Assembly: GCF_921293095.1 (NCBI RefSeq) | Contig: NC_060246.1 | Coordinates: 89,339,030 to 89,403,029, forward strand | Direction: 5' to 3' | Length of the DNA: 64,000 nucleotides | Origin: Ischnura elegans | Taxonomy: Eukaryota; Arthropoda; Insecta; Odonata; Coenagrionidae | Program-made: the position numbers and the translations under genes | In this document: in pieces, positions 1-12,261 of the stretch | How positions within the stretch are numbered: the stretch's first letter is position 1 | How the letters are laid out: the number at the start of each line of letters is the position of its first letter | Notes under the pieces: generated by a model | What the model saw: the letters and a program-made list of their open reading frames with translations, nothing else | What the model was told of the DNA's origin: nothing | Database searches by the model: none

Positions 1-260
1 ATCCACCGATGGATGGAAGAACCCGTTGTAAATGATCATTATAATTCATCAAAAGAATTATGTAGATGAACGGCAATATCACGTTTCCAGTCACTCTTTA
101 TTTCAAAATTGAAAAAAGTGAAAAAGTCTCCGCCGTCTTTTCATGAGTCAATGACGTCATTAGAGTTCCATGTAGTTTTCTTCTCGAATATGTCGTGAAG
201 TTTGCGACTGATCGGAAAACGGAAAGGAAACGTTCGGATATCTTTATTTTTTCGGGGGAA

Positions 261-322
261 CGTGGGAGCCTAGTGGGAGGAGCGCTTGGCTACTGAATGA
301 TGGGTCACGGGTTCATATCCCG
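261..322 (+). repeat. tRNA-like fragment (probable SINE head)
   Basis: An A-box-like stretch (GAGCCTAGTGGGAGGAGC) is followed about 40 bases later by a B-box-like GGGTTCATATCCC. This is the layout of a tRNA-derived RNA polymerase III promoter. No full cloverleaf closes, so I call it a SINE head or tRNA relic and not a tRNA gene. Confidence 0.35.
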
Positions 323-389
323 AATATTCAGACGTCTGCGGATAATTCTTAGGTATGGTTAACTCTCACCTGCTCAAACCAACTTTCGG

Positions 390-930
390 GTTGAATCACT
401 GTGTGAGTAGGGTGGAGCTTATTTTTAAATTTTTCGAATTTGCATTTGTGGAGGTCATTGCGCGACCAGAAGTTATTTATTTATTTATTCACATCATAAT
501 AAAACACAATTTTCTCATGTTCAAAAATAAATATATAGTAGTGCCCATTGCATTAAAAAGGTAAGAATATTGAAGACATAAAAAAGAACTCGTAAAATTG
601 TGAAATTTTCAATATTTTGGCAAATTTTAGGCTCTATGCGCGAATTAAATATATCAACTGACCTATGCCAAAGTAAAACAAAATGTTTTCGGGCTCTATT
701 AGAAGATGTTACAAACTGTTGCACTGCGAAAACATCTCGTTCAAAAATAAAAAAAATCACAAAAATGAAGTTATTTCGTATTTTGTCAAACTTTAGGGTC
801 CATGCGCGACCGGAAGATGTCAACTGATTTTGGTATTTTTTTCTTTTGCTTTGTCTATACAATTCGCAACTTTTCCCCGCTATTTTAACTTCGAAATAAA
901 AAAATGAGTTTTTTTTCGGCCCACCCTAGT
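390..930. repeat. Diverged tandem array, three units of about 170 bp
   Basis: Three blocks, each ending in a copy of (T)GCGCGACCRGAAG or a decayed form of it (near 455, 636 and 801), are spaced about 165-180 bases apart. Units two and three also share the upstream TTTNGNCAAANTTTAGG and downstream ATCAACTGA words. Short open frames here look accidental. It could be a satellite remnant or part of an unknown transposon. Confidence 0.35.
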
Positions 931-2869
931 ATGCAACCCGCGTGCCACCCAAAATGTCTGCCTGGGTTGGCGCGCTCTCATTCTTGGTACGATATCCCGG
1001 GAAACAGAGGGCAGAAATGATATATGTTGGAGTGATACCCTAGAAATGCCTAACCAGTCGTTGTATAGAAAAATGATAACATAATCCTAGAGTGGCATCA
1101 TCTTCAGTTATGCCCGAAAAAAAAAAAACAAAAATACCAAAATATCAAAATGCGGCTTGTTTTTTCCGGAATCCAATTGCAAAAATAATCTAAAAATTTT
1201 ATTTTCACGCCAAATGGAACAAAACAGTATTTCCTGAAAGAAATTCGACAACCTAAAAATAAGGACCACCCTACCGAGTGAGTTTATTTTCAAACTATCG
1301 CAATCGACCATAAAACAGAAGTGGCGAATGAGCCCATTGGGGTAGTAACCTTGATAAATGCAATGGGCCACCATCCTTTTAGAAGGTAGCCCTATTAGCT
1401 TGCAGTAGCTATTCTCACGTGTTAACTAAGGCCAAACATATAACTTCGACCTTTTTCACGGTGGATGTGAGCACAGTATTGCAAGTCTACCTTAATTTCA
1501 TGGTATGTATTTATAAAAAAATACGCTTTTGTCACCATTTTCGGTCTGTCTTTGCTCAACATGAAGTAAAATAGGTGTATTCGAGATTCCCTTGCAAAAA
1601 CATTTATTTGCGCAACGCGTTTAAATGTAAGATCAATTCTTACGCCTGATAGTGGTGCATTCACTTACGTTGAAATGTGAAGGGCGGGTTAATTTTTTAC
1701 GTGTGGTTAAGTATATAAGTACTTAACTTACTCTCGTATTATTTTCATAATGAAACAGATATTTTGATCAGACATGAGATAATTTTGTTAGTTGCAACAC
1801 ACTCTGGCTTGTAACTGTGAAAGAGATTCGTGCCGAACTAGCAGATTCAGCTCGAAACGTCGGAATTTCGGGCCTACTCAAACCAAGTTGGAAGCCAGAG
1901 ACTGTTTCAACCAACTTACTCACCTTGAAAACCTTATGTCAATTACATAATTTTGGTGTAAGAAGCTTCTCCAAACATGCAGGACCATTTTCCTGCGTGC
2001 GACTTTGAGCGAAATTTTCATGTAACGGAGAGGCTTTGTTTCAGGGGGTCTAGATGTCTCTCATTTCTTGCTTTAGGGTCGATATTGTTGCGTGTAATTA
2101 TTTTTTCACAACTATTTTTTGTGCTGTGATTCTATTTTAATTTTCGGAATTTTGCTTCATTGCTTTGATTGTTCATCGAAACTTCGTTTCTTTGCTTTCA
2201 TTTAATTTTATTTCATTTTGTTTTGGCGTGGCACCTTTTTTGTCGTGGAGGGGTTGTTGATGATAAATTGGATTATTTAATGGATATGAATGAAGTACGA
2301 TTATTTATTAGATTGGAATGAAGTAGATAGACTGGCACTACAAAGCTTGAGACATTTAAATGTTATTATCACTTTTTAACCTCTGTTTAATTTTAGTTAT
2401 TTGCATCAGATATACAATGAATGAATGCATTTCACATAGTGGATACAATAAAAAGAAATTATCTGGCACTACTGTGTGCAGTTTTCCTTGCGCCTAGTTT
2501 ACTTAAAGACCTACTTGACGGCGAATATTAGTCATTGATTATCTCACTGTTAGAATATTATGAATAAATGTCATCTGAGATTGATTCCGTTTCTCAGCGA
2601 GCTCTGTTGGCCATCCACTCGTCACTGCGGAAGAACCTCTCTCTAGTCATTTAAACGTAATGTTCTTGTTTACTTGCCAAAGTCTTGATATTTGTGTAGG
2701 CAAACGTATGACTTTGGCCCTGACACCTCGGCGCAGCTTATTATTATGTTTTTCAGTTTGCCCGTCCCTCCATTGTCGACGTGTTAAGCATACGTCTATA
2801 CTCCGTCGAACGCATCGACGTGAATGCTACTGGCGAAGAATTTTCTTAAATCGTTACTCTGAGATCATT
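931..2869. other. Intergenic stretch without recognisable gene
   Basis: Both strands were read for coding similarity, splice-bounded exons and inverted repeats. Short open frames (for example 1422-1664 minus and 2660-2938 plus) match nothing I recognise and lack supporting splice or start context. The word TTACGCYTGATAGTG near 1640 recurs near 8560, which suggests shared repeat ancestry but is too short to define an element. Confidence 0.4.
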
Positions 2870-3240
2870 CGTTGTATCATTTGTCTATCTATAAACTGTT
2901 ATTTTAAGATTCATCCCTCTTCATGTGAAAGAAGTTAAGTATAAATTGATGCAATGTCTTCCTCGCGTACATTAGTGGGTGGCTAGCTAAGAGAAAAAGA
3001 CCCTAATCAAACTTCAGACATTACATCCAATTATTGCAACTAAAGTATCGCTTACATGAGTCAAAAAGTCGGCTTCTGAGGAAAGAGAACCAGATTAGGT
3101 TTTATGCGCCCAATATGTGCATATAAAAGAGAATGGTCTTGGAAACGATCGGAAAACGATTGAGAAATTTCTCGATTGGTTAGCGAAATAATAACCAATG
3201 GCAAAGATGTTTTGTACTCAGCTGCAGTTGTGTAGAGGAG
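2870..3240 (+). repeat. Dispersed direct repeat, copy 1
   Basis: This block matches 4230-4600 in the same orientation over most of its length. Shared words include CATTTGTCTATC/CATTTGCCTATC, TCCTCGCGTA/TTCTCGCGTA, ATCAAACTTCAGAC, GATCGGAAAACGATT and GGGCTGCAGTTG-like ends. Divergence is appreciable, with small indels. A partial frame around GAAACGTGGATCCTGAGG in copy 2 recalls the tail of RTE-type LINEs, but that is weak. Confidence 0.5.
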
Positions 3241-3660
3241 GTATTCAGTGGCCGGGTAAAATTAATTCTGTTATGAGGGAAAGATGATGGATAAGTGGGT
3301 GAGGGAAGGATGAGAACACTATCTATGAGCCAGGTAAAGAGCCTTGGGACTTACTTCGGTGTAAAGAATAAAATCGGGTTATAAGACAAAGGCATCTCAA
3401 GGGGGATTAAAGATACTACTTCCATAAAAGCCTATAGTAACCGATAATCAAAGCCGGTAAAACGCAGAAACTAACTTCTAAGAATTAGTATCTGCGTCTT
3501 CGTAGAATCCTGCTTATCACGAGTTATTTTTCACGCCCTTCAGCTATGTAAACAATAGCATTGTACATGATTTCGTTTGTGACTTACTCTCGATATTACC
3601 TCCAGAAAAATTTGAATGTGTTTCTTTGTAACCGGGTGGTGGATAGCCAATGAGTAATCA

Positions 3661-3666
3661 TTTATT
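3661..3666 (-). terminator. Probable poly(A) signal AATAAA of the first Snakeskin-like gene
   Basis: AATAAA on the minus strand lies about 170 bases past the stop codon at 3836 of the four-pass membrane protein gene. It is the first canonical hexamer I see downstream. Confidence 0.4.
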
Positions 3667-3835
3667 TGTCACAGTTTGTTCCACACTTATCTGATTCTTC
3701 GAATATCGCTAGGTGTTGCTGCAGTTTGGCTAGCTTCAAAACTAAAAAAAATGTCCTTTCAAGTTTCCTCCGTGAGACAGCGGAGTAAACCTTTCACTTC
3801 ATTGGCGCTCCTCATATGAAAATGCCATTGAGGGA

Positions 3836-6800
3836 TTAACAGTAGCTGGTGGTGACGTCAATGCAGTAGAGGGCTGCGGCGGTGAAGTCAAGGATTACTT
3901 CGGCGAGGAGGCAGTTCATTGAGATGTGAGGATCGCTAATGCCGATTTCCTCTAGATCTGACAGGTGCTCCTCATCGAACGCCTTGTGAAAAAGCCAAAT
4001 TGAAAGATTCAGTCCTCCAGTCACGGCGAAAAGAACCCCTCCAAGAAATCCGAACATCCTTATCTGAAAGAAGAAGAAATATTGCATGAATTTTCGTCTT
4101 CAATGCTATGAATTTCATATTATGGATGTAAGATGTCTGTAGCCGAGAAGGCCTCTGAAAATTAGCATGTTAGAAAAAGAGCGATTTTCGGCAACTGCGC
4201 ATCGAAATGGAAAAATTCGAAATCACAGGATTCCCCTATTCATCATTTGCCTATCATCAGTTATTTTATTATGTATCCTTCATCGTGTTAAAAGAAGTAC
4301 GGTATTCGTTGATTTGATTTCTTCTCGCGTATATGAGTGGGTAGGTGAACAAGAAAAAAAACCGTTATCAAACTTCAGACGTTATAACCACGTATTACAA
4401 TAAATTGTATACATGAGGCAGAAACGTGGATCCTGAGGATAGAGATGCAGAATAGGTTATGAAGGAGAATGGACAAGTCGTAGAGATGATCGGAAAACGA
4501 TTAAGAAAGATCTCAATTGGTTGGCGAAAGTTCTCGATTGGCTGGCCAATGGAAGCGATGCTTTGTAATGGGCTGCAGTTGGATCGCAGTGAAAATCTTT
4601 ACCACTCCGAGCTATCAACGCATTGGAAGTCGGCGAGCGGATTTATTTTCTTGGTGTTCACTTGATTGAAATTTTTATTTCCACTTTATGTAGAACTCTA
4701 TAAGAAGGAAAGGCAAAGCGATTTATTGAAATCTGTTAATTATTTATTTTAGTTAACGTTTTCCATTTTTCATAATAATATTCAAGATGTAAGGAATTTC
4801 AATGTTGTCTCACTTTTTGGCTACAGCGTTGCCATCTCGATGCGCATGTATTTATTTACTTTGAGGGGTAAGTTAAAATTCGAAGGAACTCAACCATAAA
4901 ATTTAACTGGGATCTATGTCGAAAATAGTATGTACCTAATATGGTTCCGTAATTATTATTATAGTATTCAACAGATTAAGGTAGTTTTCCATGGAGTACT
5001 GAAGAAGTAATCTGGGAGCCTCCCTTTCCTTCCAGCATTGCCTTCTTCAATTCGCTATAAGGCCTAATCCTACACCCACCATGTCCAGCGCTTCGTAGTT
5101 CCTCCTCCTCTCCGTCCATTTCACCTTCTCCATTCTTCTCCATACTCACATCTCGAATGCCTCCAGTATTCTCTCGTCCTCCTTCCATTGTGCCCACGTT
5201 TCCGCCCCGTAAAGAGCTACACTCCAGATCAAACTCTTCACTAACATTTTCTTTAAACTCTTACATAGCGATCCTCTCAGAAGCTCCTTCCTGTTCATGA
5301 ACGACTCCTTGGCTAATGCAATTCGCTTCCCGATGTCCTTACTACCGTATCCGTTTTCCTCTAATGTGCTGCCTAAATAGTCGAATAGCTCTACTTGCTC
5401 AAGTTTTTCCCCAACTACTTTTATCTTGAGTCTCACCTTCCTCGCTCTCGATACTTTAAAAAACCGCATTACATTAGTCTTCTTGTGATTAATCCTCATC
5501 CCATACTCCTCGCACCGCTCGTCTATCTACTACTCTGTACCTCTTCTCGCTCGGTTAGCATCCTCCCATCTTTAGCCTTAATTTTAGACATGGCTTGTCC
5601 TCTTTTGCCGCCCGATAGCTACTTAACTTTGGCGTACATACGGCTACTTCTCCATTCTTCTGGAACTTTTGTATTTCCGCACATTGTCTTTTTCACCAAC
5701 CCTCCCTTGCCCTCTTAGTTTCGCGTAGTAATCGATTATTAAGTTTCCTATACATTCTTTTGCCCTTCTATGGGTCCACGTTCTTCCACTTCCTTCTCTC
5801 CTCTATTTCTTTTACCATTGCCTCCGTAACCCAAGGCTTCTTTCTCCTCTATTTCTAATATTCTCTCCTCATACTCTCCTTCAGGGCTTATACGTTCCAT
5901 TTATTCGCCTTCCTAACTTTCATAAGTGTTTTGAATCTGACGTTGCATTTCATAAGTACTAGGTTGTGGTCTGAATCCGCATCCGCTGCAGGGAAGCTGC
6001 GCGAATTTTTCACACTCCTAAATCTCTGTCTTACCATAATGTAGTCTATTTGATATCTCCCCACATCTTCTGGACTTTTCCATGCGTGCCTTCGCCCTTT
6101 ATGATGATTGAATCACGTGTTTAGGATGAAGAATCTGTTTCTCCTGCAAAATTCTGCGGCTTTCTCTCATCTGTCGTACCGCATTCCTAGTCCAAAATAT
6201 TCTATTTCGTGTCCATCCCTCCCCTCCCCGACTGAGGTGTTCCAGTCTCCTATCACTACTAGATTTTTCTGACCTGGGGTTTTTCTAGTTATTTCCTCGA
6301 GCTGTTCATACACCTCATCTACTTCTTCCTCCCTATGATTACTGGTGGGCATGTAAACTTGAACCACCACGGAGTTGGTGGGTCGCGCCTCAATTTCTAC
6401 CACCAGAATCCTATCGCTTACCTGGTCTATTCCTGCCACACACTTACCCATCTTCCCGTTTAATACTAAAGCTACTCCTCGCTGGATTTCCTCCCCACCA
6501 CTCTATATAACCCTATACCCGTCATTATAATAGTCCCCACCATCTTTCCGCGTCACTTCGCATAACCCTTAGATATCTATACTTCCTTTATCCATTTCCT
6601 TTTGATATTTTCTAGCTTCCCCGTTCTCATCATTGTCCTCACATTCCACGACCCTACATTTATAGCCGACTTCTTCTTCTCCATCTTCTTGGTCTTCTTT
6701 CCTTCTTCCATCATTGATGCTGTTGATGATAAATCTATGCAAGGATTTCGCATGTTGACGACCCCGAGGACCTTGCCGACCTCGCTGCCGTGAACGACAC

Positions 6801-8533
6801 CCCCCCTTTGCGGATGGGCCCCGTTCGATGAGATTCCGAGGCTCATTTGTTTGCACTCCGTGTTTTCAGGGAAGAGATAGTTGGTAGGGTTTCCCACTTC
6901 CATTTCAACAGTGTTTTTTACGTGACTCTATCACGTGGCCTCCTACCCTTCGACTATCGGCATGGGTCGCCCTACCGGGAATAATTTGGAATTAATCCCG
7001 CCAGTGCAGCTCTAGGGGTCATAGGAACGCGCAAGCCTTTCCACCGCGACAAGGTTGTAGCCCAAGGTAAAGGGGTCCCGTAATAGGTCATGTAAAATTC
7101 AGTAGAACCTAAAGTTAGTGGAAATGCGAAAATATTTTACGTGCATTCATAAATATCGCCATGCTTGGAGGCTATTTTTAAGTGAACACGTGCTGTTTTC
7201 TCAACACACTTTGGATTTTGGTGTACTGGGCACCTTTATTCCTATGCATAGATTTCAGTAGCTCTGTGTGGTTCTTTCCAATTTTTACCGTTTGAGGGGT
7301 TGAGGTTTATTTTGAATTCTTGATCCTTTTCGTATCATGGAAACTAAGTGTTTCTTTTATAGAAATTGAAAGATATGTTGGAGAGGCAATGGTACAAAAT
7401 AGTTGGCACCTGGGACAGATGATCCGTCTGAAATCCTAGCAGAAACCCTTTATGTACAAGAAAAAGTTAGTTGCCAGGTAAATTTTTCTGGCTGGGTTCA
7501 TTTAAGGGGGTATATGAAATACAGTGTCTCCGAAACTAAGCGTGGCTACTACTGGCGTGAAACTAAGCCCTAATTGCTGCAGCCTTTTGAAGGACCTCTT
7601 TTTTTCTTGCAACTTACTTTCATATTCTCAAGATTGCTAGGCGGCGAATTGCCCTCCTTTTTGCGGCCTTTAATCGATAGCTAAAAGTCATTAGCTTGAA
7701 AAAAGGTAGACGCGATGACACCTCGAGAGTATGAAGGTATTTAAATGAATGAGTTACAGTAAAGCAGGGACATTATTATACTCACCAGCAGCTCTGGCAT
7801 CTTCTCCTTGATTATGAAACTGAAGATTATGACGGTATTGATGAGTATATAGGCGAAGAACACAACGTACGGTAGTGATTTATTCACATAAGAGAACCGC
7901 TGCAACTCATTGCCTTTAGAGTAAAGCGCTGCACAAGTGATGGATATTGCCTGAAATTGAGACACAAGTGCTAAATTAGCGCTTAGACTTTGGATCTTTT
8001 GGGAAAAATATACATTTTCTGATGTCCATGCCCGTTATTGAATGTCAGCTATTTAGAGGTGTTTGTGATAAGTTCAAAATTCTGATACCAGATCCTAAAT
8101 AGCTATTCTCCTATGGGAGATGTTCGCTATTTGAAGGCTAACTGTATAATCATTATCACCTCACGTGGACATGGCAGTTTAAAAATAACTACATAAGTAA
8201 TAAGAAATCAAAGGATATTTAATGTGATTACCTACGGTAATCTGTGTTGAATGCTTGTGATTTATTTAAAATAACGTAAGTTTAAAAAAATTATATTTCA
8301 AGTAAACTGGTTAAATATATCAGTTGCTACAATTGAAGAAATGTTTACACTTAATACGAGCTTCACAATGTTGGAAAACCTCTTTCTTTCGTCTCCTGTA
8401 AAATTCACATTTAGTGACTTACTAATAGTTAACTCATTCTTACCCACTGTGTCACCTTAATGTAAAAGGAGCACTTCCACAGCGTGTCGTTTTTGAACGA
8501 TGGATCCTTGATGTTGGCAGCTGTGACCGCATT
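3836..8533 (-). CDS. Four-pass membrane protein, Snakeskin/MARVEL-like (first coding exon not found)
   Basis: I see three exons that join in phase 0: 8444-8533, 7786-7950 and 3836-4063, giving 160 residues. Each is bounded by AG and GT (acceptors aatcttcag, ctcaatttcag, ctttcag; donors gtaaga, gtgagt). Hydrophobic segments fall at the first junction (FYIKVTQW|AISITCAALY), in exon 7786-7950 (YVVFFAYILINTVIIFSFII), at FGFLGGVLFAVTGGLNL, and near the end (AEVILDFTAAALYCIDV). That is four membrane passes with short termini. Length and topology fit insect Snakeskin (about 160 residues, smooth septate junctions of gut and renal epithelia), but similarity is by fold pattern and a few residues only. 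No in-frame ATG is present in 8444-8533, so a short upstream exon is needed. The second intron (4064-7785) contains a truncated LINE. A diverged paralogue lies at 12262-13991. It might instead be another MARVEL-like family. Confidence 0.55.
4230..4600 (+). repeat. Dispersed direct repeat, copy 2
   Basis: This is the partner of 2870-3240, about 1.36 kb away in the same orientation. The terminal exon of the Snakeskin-like gene (3836-4063) lies between the two copies. It contains no credible coding exon of its own. Confidence 0.5.
4976..6960 (-). mobile_element. RTE-like non-LTR retrotransposon, internally deleted
   Basis: Read on the minus strand, the element opens with an endonuclease start (GSWNVRTMMRTGKLENIK, near 6650). 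It continues through the endonuclease core (QVYMPTSN, NLVVIGDWNTSVGEG, 6250-6400) and its end (YQIDYIMVRQ, SDHNLV, near 5950-6050). A linker near 5560 (DGRMLTEREEV) then runs directly, at about 5525, into the region after the RT palm (CEEYGMRINHKKTNVM). It ends with the thumb signature FDYLGSTLEENGYGSKDIG and VALYGAETW (5210-5400). The catalytic part of reverse transcriptase is missing, so it is dead. Several stops and frame changes are present. The clade assignment rests on these motifs and is a judgement, not a search. Confidence 0.8.
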
Positions 8534-11500
8534 CTGAAGATTGGATGTGCGTAGAACTCTTACGCTTGATAGTGAGCTTTCACTGTTGTTATTGATAAAT
8601 TATAAATAAAATTTGTGATTATTGCCAATTATAGTAAGCACAACATTTACGAAATATTTTTTAGATTGCTAACATTTTTCTGTAGAGTAATATGTTGACA
8701 GAATGGCAAGAATTAAGCTGAAATGGGGTCTTTTTCATTGTCAATTGTAATAAATTATATTCTTTTTCGCTCGCATTTAGCCGCTACTGTTCTCGGGACT
8801 CGCAAAATGGTATTTTTTTCTTTATAAATATTACATTTTGACCCTACATATCATCATAAATTGTGATTCATATACTTTTAAAGAGGATTGATTTTCAAGA
8901 CAATTATCGTTGAGTGTCATCTTTCCTTGGGCTCAGTCAGTGATGGATTCGCGTATAGATAAGAATTCTTAATTTAAGTTACATTCTTTAAATATTTTAT
9001 CACAGTTATTGCGAGATGAATGCTGATCATATAATGAACCAGAGATCATTGCTCTTACGCCATAACCGTTTCTCTCCAAAATTTTGCGGGTGAATACTCT
9101 GTTAATGGAAAGCATGTCTTGGGTGTCATCAAGGAGTATTTCGTTGGCAATGAGGAGTCCAATTTTTCGAGGAATTTAGTGAGGCACTTATTTCGCGCGT
9201 GGGAATTTAATTTACTCATCTTATTTCAATTTTATGCATTTTTTCAGTAACATACCTGATGACTGGAGTCAAGCATACTTTTTATTTGTACCACCAGATG
9301 ATTGCTTTTTATATGGTTAAACATTCTTTTTATGTTGCTAACTTTAGGTCTTCTCGCGGTAGGTTAAACATTACGGACCGACCTATGGAATGAACTATCA
9401 TCATTGAAGTGTGGCATATCTATCATCATCATATAAATTGTGGCTAACCGTTTGACGTACAGTATATGCAATGTGTCGGAGGAAAATGGTTTAAAAAAAT
9501 GATTTATCTTGTCCGTAATTATGTGATACGCATTAGTTTAGCGTAGTTATTCATGATTAGGTTTGCATTTTTCCGGAATAGTTCACGTTCACTATTGATT
9601 TACGTAATCTTTTTTTAAACTCGATACTTATGCTTTGCTTGATTAAAATAGGATAATATTACACTCGCACGCGAGAATGATCTCTATCGAGCATACATTA
9701 CGAAGAGAATTCTTCATCTTGATTTTGTCACCTTTCGCTGGCCCTCAATTGCTTTGACTCCTCAATGACACCCGATACATGATTGCTTTTAACAGAATAT
9801 TTACTCGAAAAAGTCGGAGAGAAACGATTGTCGGTTAAGAGCACAAGAGCAGTAATCTCTGGTTCATTAAGTGATCCATATTCATCTCGTAGTAGCTATA
9901 AGAAAATATTGGCAGTTATGAAAACGTGTAAAAATGTCTCGTGCGTAACGTTGGAATGCCACATAACAGTGCAATGCATGAAGATTTGAAGGGAAATCCA
10001 CAGTTTTTGTTTTAAGAGAAAGGTTTTTGTTTTAAAAGAAATACGCTGCTGTTGAAATTTAATTGTTCTTTGATGAGACGTTATTTACTGCAAAAGGTAT
10101 TGTTTCCCACCTTATATAAAACAAAATCAACCAAGAAGTGTACTTTCTCCTAAGTTTCTTCGTTAGTTGAGAATGACTATTATTTAACTGCCGACTTCTT
10201 TTTAGTTTCATCTGATTTATCGAAGATGCTTGCTTAACCAGTTATTGCAATGGAAAGGAGAAACTGAATTTTAGAAAATTCACGCAAGTTTTAGCAAGAA
10301 TAATTAACGATGGACATGCAATTAGACAGTGAAATAGGGAAGTAATGCGATCTGAAATTCATTCGCCGACAGTTCCTAAATAAAACGCAACGTTCAAGTG
10401 GACAAGTAAAGGCGATGCAAGTATTCAAAATGGCTGTAAATACTACCATAAAGATAAAAGTGCTATATTTAGACGGAAAATTGTTACTTTCTCAAGAAAG
10501 AAAGGAAAACTATGGAACTTTGACTAAATCACCGGATGTTGTCACCGTTCAGTAGATTTTATTATTATTTGAAAATCTACTACGCAGTCACTCTCTTCCT
10601 TATCCCTTAACACTTTCTGCAGCTTACCGTTTTTATTTTTTTTCGCGCTGGCACACTACTGCTTGCAATGACTTAAGATCTTTGGTTCATCTTACCTTGG
10701 TAGGCGAACCAACTCGTGAGACGTTCGTCGTTCAGGTCGCTTTAGTGATCCCGTTTCCACCATATTGCTGTGGAGTAAACTTTTCACATTTAATAATGCT
10801 TGTGTTCTTTTGAGTATATCCCTCTGGAGTAATACTTTCCTTCTTGACGGCCGGGCCGATGACTCGGCAGGAAGGAAGTTGACTATGTGCCTTACGAGGG
10901 AGCCACTTCCTTTTCTGCCTCCAACATGGCTGCGGCCGATTTCCTTTTACTTCTTTACTCTCAAGACCGTATTTTAAATGTAATAGAGCAACGTTTGGGT
11001 AGCTAATTTCTTAATGTATTCACAAGACCAAAGTTTTCGTAATATTTATTTATTTTATCCTTGAATGCCGTCTGATTTCAGACACAATTTACATAATATA
11101 TTATAACACTGTTACAAAAGCGTACATCAAAACCACCCAAAATTCACTTCGCTGACGGAAAACATCGCGGAAAATTTGAATGCGTGTTTTTCAATTTTTC
11201 AGTATTAATTTTAAAAATAGTTAACTGTCTTTGATATGGTACTTTGGGTATAAACAGTGTTGCCAGAAAAAGTACCGTAAGTGGTTTACCTTTGGCTACA
11301 ATCAACTGATAGCTTAAGTAACCGGCTACGAGGAACCAAGCGATGTCCTCAGTAATGCTAACCCGCAATTTAGCACTCGTCAGCATAGATTTTCCTTGGT
11401 CTCTTACTACAACTAATTATTTTTATTTTCCATCCTCCAGTTTGTAATACCCATAGCATGAGCAAATTTCCGTTTAAAGTTCTAGGTGTTAATGCTTTGC

Positions 11501-12261
11501 TCCTTTTCTTACGGGGGTGAAGAATTCTATTTATTACTTCAGAGCGTGATATCAGTTATCTGAATAACGCACAATTGTTCCTTTTAAAGCCATTTTGAAA
11601 GTCAAATCCTTAGGTATCCTTGACGATATGATAATTTTGACAGTCATGTCCTTAGGTATTGACCGTATGGTAAAAAAACGAAATTCCGAAAAGTGAGAGT
11701 CTGTGCCTTGTATTCATGTTACATATGATCAGTGTATGCTTTCAACATACAACTCTCAAATTAAGCTTTTGATATTTACGCACCCGAGTTTTTTTTCTTG
11801 TAATATGTTCACGAAGTTTGAAAGCTATAACTTAATATTGCATTAGCATTAATGCATATTTAATGTATTTAAAATCCCCCAGTATCTGACATAGGAAATG
11901 AGTGAAATCCAAAGTATGTGCTGAGGCCTTATATTTTTGACCTTATTAACGTTTCAAAACATGAATATATCAAGGCAGTTTTTCGTCAGGGAAACACATG
12001 ACGCTTGCAATATTTATTCGTCTTATTTAATAAAACGTTAGCTCTCATGCTTGATATTCCCCCAAGCTTGCTACCTTGTGTTGGACAATATTACTTACCA
12101 AATATCTTGGAGAATGGGTCGTATGCTTCAATATTTTAAGGATAATGAAACATTGTCTATCGACACATGGTTGGCTCTCTTTCCATTTTCGTAATTCATT
12201 TGAAACATATCATGAAGGGAACTTTTAAATGCTTCTAGTGTCTACATATGGTGTAAAAAAA
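8534..12261. other. Intergenic stretch without firm gene
   Basis: This lies between the two Snakeskin-like copies. The missing first exon of the left copy should be in here, but I cannot identify it. A minus-strand frame at about 11290-11390 (ITEDIAWFLVAGYLSYQLIV) ends at a GT but has the wrong phase to join the exon at 8533. No clear transposon was seen. Confidence 0.35.

Noticed and set aside
11290-11390. Minus-strand frame ITEDIAWFLVAGYLSYQLIV ending at gtaaac
   Set aside because: The donor phase does not join the next Snakeskin-like exon and no family is recognised.
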